Below the pieces are notes generated by a model, which made no database searches, was not told where the DNA came from, and saw only the letters and a list, made by a program, of their open reading frames with translations. From positions 26,274 to 90,273 of the forward strand of contig NZ_DASQCC010000226.1 of assembly GCF_035634895.1 (NCBI RefSeq): 64,000 nt of DNA, read 5' to 3'. Both the position numbers and the translations under genes were made by a program. Shown here piece by piece: positions 17,201-25,247 of the stretch. The first letter of the stretch is position 1, and the number at the start of each line of letters is the position of its first letter. Source of the stretch: Actinophytocola sp035634895. GTDB taxonomy: Bacteria; Actinomycetota; Actinomycetes; Mycobacteriales; Pseudonocardiaceae.

Positions 17201-20200
17201 CAGTTCGGTCAGTTCGCCGAGTGACTCCGGCAACGCCGTCAGCTCGTTGTCGTTCGCGCTGAGGTTGGTCAGCGCGGTCAGCTCGCCCAGTGACTCCGGC
17301 AACGCCGTCAGCTGGTTGGCGCCGATGTTGAGGCCGGTCAGCGCGGTCAACGCACCCAGTGACCTCGGCAGTGTCGTCAGCTTGTTGTAGCTGACGTCGA
17401 GGTTGGTCAGTGCGGTCAGTTCGCCGAGTGACTCCGGCAGTGCCGTCAGCTTGTTGTAGCTGACGTCGAGGTTGGTCAGTGCGGTCAGTTCGCCGAGTGA
17501 CTCCGGCAGTGCCGTCAGCCTGTTGGAGCCGACGCGGAGGGAGGCCAGCGCGGTGAGACCGCCCAGCCGGTCCGGCAGTGCCGTCAGCCCGTTCCAGGTC
17601 AGGTCGAGCGTGGTCAGGGCGGGGAGGTGGGTCAGGCTGTCCGGAACCGAGGAGAGATCGTTCCAGTTGAGGTCGAGGGAGGCCAGCGCCCGCAGCTCAC
17701 CGAGCCACTCCGGCAGCTCGGTCAGCCCGTTGGAGGCGAGGTTGAGGCCGGTGAGGCCGGTGAGGTGTCGCAGCCAGGACGGCAGCCTGGTGAGCGACCC
17801 TCCGCCCAGCTGCAGGTCGGTCAGGGTGGACACGGCGCCGAGGCTCTCCGCCGTGTCGACGAGCGGGCTGTTGATCGACAGCCTCGTCAGGTTCGCCAGC
17901 TCGGCGAACCAGTCCGGCAGCTCGGTCAGCGGGTTGTCGGTGAGGCCGAGGTCGGTCAGGAAGGTGAGGTGGCGCAGGCGGTCCGGGACCACGGTCAGCA
18001 GGTTCCCGTTGAGACCGATGAAGACCAGGCCGGTCAGCGCGCCGAGCTCGTCCGGCAGCTCGGTCAGCTGGTTGCCGGCGAGCTTCAGCGTGTTGAGGCT
18101 CGCCAGCTCGCCGATCCAGTCCGGGACCGAGGCGAGCCGGTTGTTCTCCAGGTCGAGCACGGTCAGGTCGGTCTGCTCGCGGACCCAGTCCGGGATCGTC
18201 GTGAGCAGGTTGTTGGCCAGGAACAGCTGTTTGATGGCGGTGAGCGCGGCCCAGCCTGCCGGCACCTCGCTCAGCACGCAGCCGGAGACCTCCAGGTTCG
18301 TCAGCCTGGGAAGGGCGCCCACCCATGCCGGCGGCGCAGGCAGCTGGTTGCCGCCGACGTAGAGGTCGGTCAGCTCGGTGAGTGCGCTCAACGACTCCGG
18401 CAGCTCGGTCAGCTGGTTGCTCCCGACGTCGAGAGCCCTCAGGCCGGCCAGTTCCCCCACCCAGTCCGGAACCTCGCCCAACACGTTGCCACCGATGTAG
18501 AGCTCGGCCAGCTCGGGGAGATCACGCACACCGCGGGGTACCGCCTTCAGCTGGTTCCAGTTCAGCCCGAGGACGGTCAGGCTCGTCAGCTCACCGAGCC
18601 AGTCCGGCAGCGCGACCAGCAGGTTGGTGTGCACCTCCAGCGTGGACAGCGCGGTGAGCCCCCGCACCGAGCCGGGTAGCTCGGTCAGCCGGTTGCCGTC
18701 GAGCTTGAGCGAGGTCAGCTCGGCGAGGCCGGCGAAGGAGTCCGGCAACGTCGTCAGCTGGTTCGCGCTCAGGTCGAGGGTCGTCAGGGCCGTCAGCTCC
18801 GGCAGCCAGTCCGGGACCGTGGTCAGCTGGTTGTCCTTCAGCCACAGGTCGGTCAGCGCGGTGCACTGCCGCAGCCAGCCGGGTACCTCGGTCAACCGGC
18901 AGCCCTGGAGGTAGAGACCCGTCAGTCCGGCGTGGGCACCGAGGGACTCGGGCAGCCCGGTCAACGGGTTCTGCCCGACGTGGAGATGCGTCAGACCGGT
19001 GAGCGCGCCGATCCAGCCGGGCACCTCGGTCAACCGGTTCTCACCCACGTAGAACACGGTGAGGGCGGTGAGGGCGGCCAGGTCCGGCAGCTCGGTCAGC
19101 CGGTTCATGCTCAGGTCGAGGGTGGTCAGGGCCGTCAGCTCGGCCAGCCAGTCCGGCGCCGCGGTCAGCCGGTTGTCGTTCAGGTGGAGGGCGGTCAGCG
19201 CGGTCAGGTGGCGCATCCCGTCGGGGACCTCGGTCAGCCCGTTCCCGTTGACCTGGAGCGTGGTCAGGGCGGTGAGGCCACCGATGGTGCCGGGTAGGGC
19301 GGTCAGCCAGTTCCCGCTCAGGTCGAGGGTGGTCAGGGCCGTCAGCTCGGCCAGCCAGTCCGGCGCCGCGGTCAGCCGGTTGTTGCTCAGGTCGAGCTCG
19401 GTCAGCGAGGTCAGCCGCCGGATCGCGTCCGGTACCGCGGTCAGCCGGTTGTTGGCCAGGCCGAGCTGGGTGAGCCCGGTCAGCTCCGCCAGCCAGTCCG
19501 GCACTCCGGCCAGCCGGATGTCGTGCAGGCCGAGCGTGGTGAGCGAGGTGAGGTTCCGCACCCAGTCCGGCACCTCGGCCAGCCGGTTGCCCCCGAGGTA
19601 GAGACCGGTCAGCGCGGGCAGGGCGCCGAGGGTGTCCGGCAGCACGGTCAGCCGGTTGTCGTTGACGGCGAGCATCGTGAGGGCGGTCAGGTCGCCGATG
19701 GTCGCCGGCAGGGCCGTCAACTGGTTGTCCCACAGGTGAAGGATCGTCAGGCTGGTCAGCTCGCCCAGCCACTCCGGCACCTCGGCCAACCGGTTGCCGT
19801 ACAGCTCCAGCGCCGACAACGCCGGCAGGCCACGGATCCAGCCCGGCACCTCGCTGAGCCGGTTCCCCCCGATGTAGAGATGGCGCAACGCGGTCAGTGC
19901 GCCCAGCGACTCCGGCAGCCCGGTCATGCCGCAGTCGCCGAGGTAGAGGTGCGTCAGGCTGGAAAGGGTGCCCAGCCAGTCCGGTGCCTCGGCCAGCCGG
20001 TTCCCCCCGATGTACAGCTCGGTCAACGCGGCGAGACCGCCGATGCTCTCCGGTATGCCGGACAGCTTGTTCCAGCTGAGGTTGAGACAGGTCAGCCCGG
20101 CCAGCTCGCCGATCCATTCCGGCACGACACCGAGCCGGTTGTTGTCCACCCGGAGCTCGGTCAGCACCGCGAGCCGCCGCAGCGTGTCGGGCAGCGCGGT

Positions 20201-20425
20201 CAGCCGGTTCTCGGCGAGGTTGAGTGTGGTCAGGCCGGGCAGTTCGCCCACCCAGGGAGGCACCGTGGTCAACTGGTTGCCACTCAGGTCGAGAGTCGTC
20301 AGGTTCGCGAGTCCGCTCAGGTCCTGCTGCCCGGGAAGCTCGGTCAGCCCCAGCCCGGAGAGGTCGAGTACCCGGCCGTCCCCACTCCGCGCCGTCGCGA
20401 TCCGTTCCTCCACCTCAGTCACCAT
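14261..20425 (-). CDS. Giant Roco protein: ~54 leucine-rich repeats, Roc GTPase, COR, zinc-ribbon-like C-terminus
   Basis: The protein has 2,054 residues with ATG at 20425; an upstream in-frame ATG at 20485 is possible, but neither has a good RBS. Residues about 20-1,260 are continuous 23-residue LRRs of the LPxxLxxLxxLxxLxLxxNxLT type, about 54 of them. Around residue 1,300 a Roc GTPase follows: P-loop GEGAVGKSS, switch motif DFGGQ, and ATHGG in the place of the guanine-specificity motif. A COR dimerisation region follows, then about residue 1,730 a CPAG...CMAC cysteine pair suggesting a zinc ribbon, and a helical C-terminus ending in a conserved-looking YLWVHPRFVDHY stretch. Roco proteins (the LRRK2 family) are dimeric GTPases. 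There is no kinase domain, so the output is unknown. Confidence 0.9.
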   Translation of the reverse strand: MVTEVEERIATARSGDGRVLDLSGLGLTELPGQQDLSGLANLTTLDLSGNQLTTVPPWVGELPGLTTLNLAENRLTALPDTLRRLAVLTELRVDNNRLGVVPEWIGELAGLTCLNLSWNKLSGIPESIGGLAALTELYIGGNRLAEAPDWLGTLSSLTHLYLGDCGMTGLPESLGALTALRHLYIGGNRLSEVPGWIRGLPALSALELYGNRLAEVPEWLGELTSLTILHLWDNQLTALPATIGDLTALTMLAVNDNRLTVLPDTLGALPALTGLYLGGNRLAEVPDWVRNLTSLTTLGLHDIRLAGVPDWLAELTGLTQLGLANNRLTAVPDAIRRLTSLTELDLSNNRLTAAPDWLAELTALTTLDLSGNWLTALPGTIGGLTALTTLQVNGNGLTEVPDGMRHLTALTALHLNDNRLTAAPDWLAELTALTTLDLSMNRLTELPDLAALTALTVFYVGENRLTEVPGWIGALTGLTHLHVGQNPLTGLPESLGAHAGLTGLYLQGCRLTEVPGWLRQCTALTDLWLKDNQLTTVPDWLPELTALTTLDLSANQLTTLPDSFAGLAELTSLKLDGNRLTELPGSVRGLTALSTLEVHTNLLVALPDWLGELTSLTVLGLNWNQLKAVPRGVRDLPELAELYIGGNVLGEVPDWVGELAGLRALDVGSNQLTELPESLSALTELTDLYVGGNQLPAPPAWVGALPRLTNLEVSGCVLSEVPAGWAALTAIKQLFLANNLLTTIPDWVREQTDLTVLDLENNRLASVPDWIGELASLNTLKLAGNQLTELPDELGALTGLVFIGLNGNLLTVVPDRLRHLTFLTDLGLTDNPLTELPDWFAELANLTRLSINSPLVDTAESLGAVSTLTDLQLGGGSLTRLPSWLRHLTGLTGLNLASNGLTELPEWLGELRALASLDLNWNDLSSVPDSLTHLPALTTLDLTWNGLTALPDRLGGLTALASLRVGSNRLTALPESLGELTALTNLDVSYNKLTALPESLGELTALTNLDVSYNKLTTLPRSLGALTALTGLNIGANQLTALPESLGELTALTNLSANDNELTALPESLGELTELTNLNIYANKLTTLPDTMSRLTALTYLDLNDNELTELPETIGEFKDLTSLSLNGNRLTALPATLGNLVDLHLLSLYNNELTAVPDAVAGLTNLTTLYLSRNRLTDVPAWLGTLTALRELTLGENQLTEAPDALRTLTELNHLYLGDNRLTELPDWLGELPNLTYLDLGGNRLASVPASFADLPAGALRLDDNPLAPELEAAYLDSSAELERFLRLLKAEGRLFHQAKLVLVGEGAVGKSSLLAALRGEEFVEGRETTHGIEVKPFPVTAGDLDIMLNAWDFGGQPVYRPTHQLFFSPAAVYLVVWRPREGPEQGFVDYWIQLIKHRAGNAARVHVVATHGGPRSRAAYLDEASLRSRYGDLIVGFHHVDSGSGLGVDELKDAIAATAAELPHVSRWLPASWQRMREALRDGGEPYLDYTRYEAIAREQGLTATAATSLAKNSNALGHWIYYADDPGLSELIILKADWLATAVSYVLDDLDTINDNGLLPHRRLQQIWDDPLRAHRYSRRIQLTFLQLMEKFDISYRVVDLLDRDEPISLIAQLVRADRPDMTMWDTFGTDLVEQTQICEILDGVTGEPVSPEGLAYQLIVRFNRFSLGRDDYRLSTHWQNGMVLDNSYNGRALLLMDRNRISVRVRAAYPQFFLHQLTEDIRQHVRSFWKGLEVKIKVPCGKTCPAGSPGRGLFDIDKLTTSRRDGRPAYPCMACGEWSQIDDLLLGVGSSPADEQQRLVEAVREAIEPEFAQVLNTLGSHKEVLTGQLDRLENSVHAAISQAEEQLRQLILALDDEAREGPRLFSLAPLDPTFRRPGWTMRRIRLTLWCEHSRLPVSLLSKDNPEAGVYDIEVPRDWLLQAAPWIRAISVVARSLLPVSVAGLQLDLDDKQWKAIGEQLALAEKSLAGLADLGTRLDADGPPPVVDGPRDAEPNHVDGSVWRTLHSFLREKDPSFGGLEKVRDRNRYLWVHPRFVDHYRASVPEIPTGG
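17375..17518 (-). repeat. Perfect 69-bp tandem duplication within the LRR array
   Basis: Bases 17375-17449 are identical to 17444-17518, an offset of 69 bp, which is exactly three LRR thirds (23 codons). The repeated unit encodes TALPESLGELTALTNLDVSY. The surrounding LRRs differ at many synonymous sites, so this copy is recent and shows that the array is still growing by unit duplication. Confidence 0.9.
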
Positions 20426-20531
20426 GGTGTGATAATCGCCTACGGAGGGCTGACCGATACGGGGCACCGCGACGCGTCCTGGCATGCGTGCGCCGCGGTC
20501 GTGAGGGCCCCTGTCCTCGGGTTCGAGCGGG

Positions 20532-21356
20532 CTAACGGCCGGCTCGATACGCCCGCCAGCTGTCGGCGGCCGTGATCATGCGGGTTGTCCAGGGGTCTGG
20601 TTCGTTGCCGCCGATCTCGTGCCACAACGCGGCGTTGGCGTCGGCGAAGGCGTTCAGTGCGGTGTCGGGTGCGGTGTGCCATGCGCTGGTGCGTGCGGCC
20701 CACGCCTCGGCCTGGCTGGGTGAGTGACCGCCGGCGGAGATCAACCAGATCACCCACAGCGCGGGATCGATCCATGGGGCGCCACGTGTCGCCCAGGCCC
20801 AGTCGACGAGGCGTGCGCGACCGTCGGCGATCAGGATGTTCTGGTCGTTGAAGTCGGTGTGCAGCAGGGCATTGCCGCGGAACCGCTCGAGTACCGACTC
20901 GTTGTCGACGTACGCGGCCCATCGCTGCTCGGCCACGCGGAGGGGAAGGTCCGGGCACGGGATCGCCGCCAGAGACTCCAGGGCGTCGACCACCAGCGGC
21001 AGATCCGGGGAGGTCGGGGAGTAGTCGACGTGGCGGCCGTCGACGTGTTCGAACGCGACCAGGTTCCAGTCCGCCTCGACGGTTTGCCAGAGCACGCGTG
21101 GCGCGACTGCGTGCACGAAGGGGCCGATCTCGGCCTCGCGTTCCTGGGTCCACACGCGACGGTGCTCGGTACGCAGCCCTTTGACGAAGATCGTTTCGGC
21201 GCTGGTCCGCACTCGTACCGCGATCTCACTGTTCAGCCCGCCGCGCACGGTGTCCATCGCGAGGATCGTGCCGTCCACCCGGTCGTCGATCGCCGTGTGG
21301 ACGGGCTCTGGAACCTCCCGCAAACGTGTCGTCGCCACGAGTCGAGAGGCTCCCAT
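20532..21356 (-). CDS. Aminoglycoside phosphotransferase-family kinase
   Basis: This 274-residue protein has an APH/ChoK-like kinase fold: ILAMDTVRGGLNSEIAVRV near the N-terminus, LLHTDFNDQNILI (Brenner motif with catalytic Asp) near residue 160 and LVDWAWA (metal-binding Asp). Such enzymes phosphorylate small hydroxylated substrates, not only aminoglycosides, and the substrate is unknown here. ATG 21356 is chosen as the first Met before the fold; no good ribosome site is seen. It lies 59 bases downstream of the SPFH gene in the same direction. Confidence 0.75.
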   Translation of the reverse strand: MGASRLVATTRLREVPEPVHTAIDDRVDGTILAMDTVRGGLNSEIAVRVRTSAETIFVKGLRTEHRRVWTQEREAEIGPFVHAVAPRVLWQTVEADWNLVAFEHVDGRHVDYSPTSPDLPLVVDALESLAAIPCPDLPLRVAEQRWAAYVDNESVLERFRGNALLHTDFNDQNILIADGRARLVDWAWATRGAPWIDPALWVIWLISAGGHSPSQAEAWAARTSAWHTAPDTALNAFADANAALWHEIGGNEPDPWTTRMITAADSWRAYRAGR

Positions 21357-21415
21357 ATTCGTCGCCACGGCGACGTGGGGCACGCCGAGTTGGTCATTCG
21401 TCAGGTGCGCCGGCG

Positions 21416-22390
21416 TTAGCGTGGGGCGGTGAGTGGCACCGAGGCGTTCGCGCCCGGGGCGTAGACCGTGACGTTGGACGGGATCGCCTTCATGATGTCG
21501 ATCTGGGCGCAGGCCGGGCAGGCGTTGTAGCCGCGCTGGCGTTGCTCGTTGGCCTGGGCGTCGACCTGGGCCTGGGTCGCTCTTGCCTGTGACTCGCTGA
21601 CCGCCGCGTACGCGGCCTGTGCGTTGTCCACCGCCTGTTGAACCGCCTGCGGCAGGGTCACCTTGGCCAGGATGAACTTGATGTCGTTCAGGAAGTCGCC
21701 GCCGAGGTTGCGGCGTAGGTCGGTGCGCACGGTCGAGACGATGGCGTCCTGGATCTTGTTGATGTTGGCGTTGTTGGGCTGTCCGGCCAGTGCCGGTGGC
21801 GGGTTGGCCGAGGTCTGGTTCTGCACCAGCGCGCAGCTGGACACCAGTTCGGCACAGCGCACGCCGTTGACCTGCTCGCGGATGGCGTTGTCGATCACCG
21901 GCCGGACGATCTGGTCGAGGAAGCTGGACCAGCCGATGTCGCCGTCCCACGCGTAGCGGAACTCGCCGTCCGCGCCGCGGAAGGTTCTGGTGCCGAACTT
22001 GCTGTCGAACGTCCGCAGCGAGTCGTGGTCGAGGTTGAGGGTGAAGTAGAAGGTGCCCTCGATCCCCATGCCGACCCCGTCGCTGGACGGCACGGTGACC
22101 ACGTCGATCCCGGCGCGCTGGCCGTTGTGGGTGTCGCCGCTGGCGGCGATGGTGTAGAAGCGTTGCTGCGCCGGGTACCGGTGCGCGGTCGACCAGAAAC
22201 CGGTCCACGTCAGCGAGGACGCGGGGTCGATGATCTGCCGGATCTGGTTGTCGTCGAACAGGCCGCCGTTGCGGACGACGGCGATCTCGCCCGCGTCGGT
22301 CTTCGTGTAGCCGCCGAACCAGCCGATGAGGGCCGGCAGTGCGAAGGCGAGCACGAGGACGGACACGAGGATGGCGCGCAACCGGGACAT
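21416..22390 (-). CDS. SPFH/Band 7-domain membrane protein
   Basis: This 324-residue protein has an N-terminal TM helix (about residues 5-24), then a prohibitin/SPFH domain (GEIAVVRNGG, then FYTIAASGDTHNGQRAGIDVVTVPSSDGV), a helical Ala/Gln-rich coiled-coil-like region (about 245-295, AVQQAVDNAQAAYAAVSESQ) and a CPAC motif near residue 300. SPFH proteins oligomerise on membranes and scaffold microdomains or proteases. It lies just after the MaoC gene but is separated by 58 bases and may be a separate unit. Confidence 0.85.
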   Translation of the reverse strand: MSRLRAILVSVLVLAFALPALIGWFGGYTKTDAGEIAVVRNGGLFDDNQIRQIIDPASSLTWTGFWSTAHRYPAQQRFYTIAASGDTHNGQRAGIDVVTVPSSDGVGMGIEGTFYFTLNLDHDSLRTFDSKFGTRTFRGADGEFRYAWDGDIGWSSFLDQIVRPVIDNAIREQVNGVRCAELVSSCALVQNQTSANPPPALAGQPNNANINKIQDAIVSTVRTDLRRNLGGDFLNDIKFILAKVTLPQAVQQAVDNAQAAYAAVSESQARATQAQVDAQANEQRQRGYNACPACAQIDIMKAIPSNVTVYAPGANASVPLTAPR

Positions 22391-22448
22391 GGTTGCGATT
22401 GTCGCCGTACCAGGCGGCCGGCGGACAGCGGAGGTTTCCGGTTTGAGC

Positions 22449-22901
22449 TCAGGCGTAGTAGCGGTACAACGCCTGAGCGGCCACCGCCGGCTTCTCGCTG
22501 CCGGCCAGCTCCATCGTGAAGTCCACGGTCAGCTGGGCGCTCTTCTCGTCCAGCGCGTCCGCGGCCGCGATGTGGGCCGTCAGCCTTATCTTGCCACCAA
22601 CGGGGACCGGTGCCGGGAAGCGGACCTTGTTCAGGCCGTAGTTGACGCCCATGCCCAGGTTCTCGATCTCCAGCAGCGAGGTCCACAGTGGAATGATCAG
22701 CGCCAGCGTCAGGTAGCCGTGCGCGATCGTGCCGCCGAACGGTCCGGCCGCGGCACGTTCGGGGTCCACGTGGATCCACTGGTGGTCGCCCGTCGCGTCG
22801 GCGAACGTGTTCACCTGGTCCTGGGGCACCCCGTGCCAGTCGGTCGGGCCCAGCGTCGTGCCCGCCAGACCCAGCAGCCCGGCGATCCCCTGCACCTTCA
22901 T
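22449..22901 (-). CDS. MaoC-like (R)-enoyl-CoA hydratase
   Basis: This 150-residue single hot-dog protein has the hydratase 2 motif FADATGDHQWIHVD (catalytic Asp and His dyad) and GTIAHGYLTLAL. It should add water to a trans-2-enoyl-CoA. It is the last gene of the liv/SDR/amidohydrolase/ligase operon; its ATG overlaps the ligase stop (22898-22901). With the ligase and SDR it suggests a beta-oxidation-like stage of an imported acid. Confidence 0.88.
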   Translation of the reverse strand: MKVQGIAGLLGLAGTTLGPTDWHGVPQDQVNTFADATGDHQWIHVDPERAAAGPFGGTIAHGYLTLALIIPLWTSLLEIENLGMGVNYGLNKVRFPAPVPVGGKIRLTAHIAAADALDEKSAQLTVDFTMELAGSEKPAVAAQALYRYYA

Positions 22902-24385
22902 GCGTTCGCTCCGTAGTCCTTGCGCAGTGCGCTCTTCAGCAGCTTGCCCGAGGCCGTGCGTGGCAGCGTGTCCGCGAACACCACCGACTTCGGGATCTTG
23001 TAACGTGCGATGTGGCCGTCGAGGAACGCCATCAGCTCCTCGGGTGCGACGGGTTCACGCGCGACCACGATCGCGCGGCCGACCTCGCCCCACTTCTCGT
23101 CCGCCATGCCGATCACCGCGCAGTCGGCCACCTTGGGGTGCTTGTGCAGTACGTCCTCCACCTCGGCCGGGTAGATGTTCTCGCCGCCGGAGATGATCAC
23201 GTCCTTGATGCGGTCGCGGATGTAGAGGAACCCGTCCTCGTCCACGACCGCGACGTCACCGGTGCGCAGCCAGCCGTCCGGGGACAGCACCGCCGCCGTC
23301 GCGTCCGGCTTGCCCCAGTAGCCGGTCATCACGTTGGGGCCGTGGAGGATCACCTCGCCCGGCTCGCCGGGTAGCGTGTCCTCGCCGTCGGAGTCGATGA
23401 CCCGGACGTCGGTGAAGAAGCACGGCGTGCCGGCCGAGCCGACGCGGTCGCTCTCCGCCGCACGCAGGAACAACGCGCTCGGCGACGACTCCGTCAGGCC
23501 GTAGCCCTGCAGGAACACCAGACCGCGCTCCTGGTAGGTCGTGATCACCTTCTCGGGCACCGGCGCGCCGCCGCAGATCATCGTGCGCACCGACGACAGG
23601 TCCGCGGCCGGCCATTCCGCCGTCGCCGCCACCGCCTGGAACATCGCCGGCACGCCGAAGAGATAGGTCACCCCGTACCGCGCGATCGTCGACAGCGTGC
23701 GGGCGGGGTCGAAGGAGTCCAGCACCACCGTGCCGCCCTTCAGCAGCGTCGGCAGCACCGTCTGGTTGAGCGCCGCGACGTGGAACATCGGCGCGTTCAC
23801 GAGCGTCACCTCGTCGCCGGCGAGGTCCACGTCGATCAGCAGGTTCATCGTGTTCCAGTGGACGTTGGCGTGCGACAGCGCCGCGCCCTTCGGCCGGCCC
23901 GTGGTGCCGGACGTGTACATGATCACGGCCACGTCGTCCTGGTCGACCGTCTCGTCGGTCGGGTCGACCGGCGCGTCCGCCACCAGCCGCTCGTAGGCCT
24001 CGTGGTCGAGCACGTGGGGCACCTTGTCCCGCAACGACGCCGCGTGCTCGGCGTGGGTCGGGGCATGCACCAGCACCGAGGTGCCGCTGTCCTCGAGGAT
24101 GTAGGCCAGCTCGGGCGGCGCGAGCCGGGTGTTCAGCGGCACGAAGATCCCGCCGAGCAGGCCGGTGCCGAACAGGGTCTCCAGGAACGCCGGCTCGTTC
24201 GGCCCGAGGTAGGCGACCCGGTCGCCGCCGGCCACCCCGAGGCCGGTGAGCACGTGTGCGACGCGGGTGGCCCGCTCGTGCAGCTGCCGGTAGGTCAGTG
24301 ACTCGTCGCCGTGCACGACCGCGACGCGGTCCGGCGACATGCGTGCTCTGCGTGCCGTCCAGGAGCCGATCCCGTTGTTACGCAT
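22898..24385 (-). CDS. Acyl-CoA ligase (FadD/AMP-forming)
   Basis: This 495-residue ANL-family enzyme carries the AMP-binding motif VIMYTSGTTGRPKGAAL near residue 153, the GYGLTESSP acyl-site motif near 296, GWLRTGD near 370 and the catalytic-Lys region PRTASGKLLKSAL near the C-terminus. It activates a carboxylic acid to its CoA thioester with ATP. It overlaps the amidohydrolase gene by 8 bases and the MaoC gene by 4. Its product may also be the PaaX-type regulator's ligand, since that family often senses CoA thioesters; this is an inference. Confidence 0.9.
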   Translation of the reverse strand: MRNNGIGSWTARRARMSPDRVAVVHGDESLTYRQLHERATRVAHVLTGLGVAGGDRVAYLGPNEPAFLETLFGTGLLGGIFVPLNTRLAPPELAYILEDSGTSVLVHAPTHAEHAASLRDKVPHVLDHEAYERLVADAPVDPTDETVDQDDVAVIMYTSGTTGRPKGAALSHANVHWNTMNLLIDVDLAGDEVTLVNAPMFHVAALNQTVLPTLLKGGTVVLDSFDPARTLSTIARYGVTYLFGVPAMFQAVAATAEWPAADLSSVRTMICGGAPVPEKVITTYQERGLVFLQGYGLTESSPSALFLRAAESDRVGSAGTPCFFTDVRVIDSDGEDTLPGEPGEVILHGPNVMTGYWGKPDATAAVLSPDGWLRTGDVAVVDEDGFLYIRDRIKDVIISGGENIYPAEVEDVLHKHPKVADCAVIGMADEKWGEVGRAIVVAREPVAPEELMAFLDGHIARYKIPKSVVFADTLPRTASGKLLKSALRKDYGANA

Positions 24386-25247
24386 GGTCCAACCCGAACA
24401 GGCGAACGGCGTTGTCCTTGAGGATCATGGAACGCACCTCCGGCTTGATGTCGAGCTTCTCGAAGTCCGCGAGCCACCGGTCCGGCGTGATGACCGGGAA
24501 GTCCGACCCGAACAGCACCTTGTCCTTCAGCAGGGTGTTCGCGTACCGCACGAGCTGTGGTGGGAAGTACTTCGGCGACCAGCCGGAGAGGTCGATGTGC
24601 ACCAGCGGCTTGTGCGTGGCCACCGCCAGTGCCTCGTCCTGCCAGGGGAACGACGGGTGCGCGAGGATGATCGGCAGGTCCGGGAAGTCGGCGGCCACGT
24701 CGTCGGCGGCCATGGGGTTGGCGTACTTGAGCCTGATCCCACCGCCACCCCGTACCCCGGCGCCGATGCCCGTCTGTCCACTGTGGAACAACGCGATGAC
24801 GCGGTGTTCCTGCAGCACCTCGTACAGCGGGTAGAAGGTCGGGTCGTTGGGGTGGAACGCCTGCACGCTCGGGTGGAACTTGAAGCCCCGCACGCCGTAC
24901 CGCTCGACGAGCGTGCGTGCCTGCCGGACCGCCGCCTTGCCCCGCCACGGGTCCACGCTGCCGAAGGGGATGAGCACGTCCGCGTGCTCCGCGCACTCCG
25001 CCGCGATCTCCTCGCTCGGGATGGGTGGGTGCCCGGTCGCGGTCTGGGAGTCCACCGTGAACACGACCGCGGCCATCCGCCGTTCCCGGTAGTAGGCGGC
25101 GACCTCCGGCACCGTCGCGGTCCGCTTGTCGGTCTTGAAGTACGCCGCCGAGCCGGCCAGCAGCTCCTCCGGCAGCGACACGTGCCCGTCGGCGCCGGCC
25201 TCGACGTGGACGTGCACGTCGACGGCGACCAGGTCGGCGATGTTCAC
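24378..25247 (-). CDS. Amidohydrolase-superfamily (ACMSD-like) decarboxylase or hydrolase
   Basis: This 289-residue TIM-barrel metal-dependent hydrolase has DVHVHV (HxH) at the N-terminus, GFKFHPSVQAFHPND, ILAHPSFPW and LFGSDFPV (the metal Asp). This layout fits the amidohydrolase-2 family, which includes aminocarboxymuconate-semialdehyde-type decarboxylases and ring-opening hydrolases. The GTG start at 25247 overlaps the SDR stop as GTGA. The specific reaction is unknown; the operon suggests breakdown of a cyclic or aromatic acid. Confidence 0.82.
   Translation of the reverse strand: MNIADLVAVDVHVHVEAGADGHVSLPEELLAGSAAYFKTDKRTATVPEVAAYYRERRMAAVVFTVDSQTATGHPPIPSEEIAAECAEHADVLIPFGSVDPWRGKAAVRQARTLVERYGVRGFKFHPSVQAFHPNDPTFYPLYEVLQEHRVIALFHSGQTGIGAGVRGGGGIRLKYANPMAADDVAADFPDLPIILAHPSFPWQDEALAVATHKPLVHIDLSGWSPKYFPPQLVRYANTLLKDKVLFGSDFPVITPDRWLADFEKLDIKPEVRSMILKDNAVRLFGLDHA

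Noticed and set aside
17627..18679. Open frames antisense to the LRR array
   Set aside because: They repeat with the LRR period because of the DNA repeat, not because they encode a protein.
14261..20425. Regular 69-bp spacing of the LRR array considered as a CRISPR-like array
   Set aside because: The period is coding (23 codons), units are diverged, and no spacers or cas genes exist.
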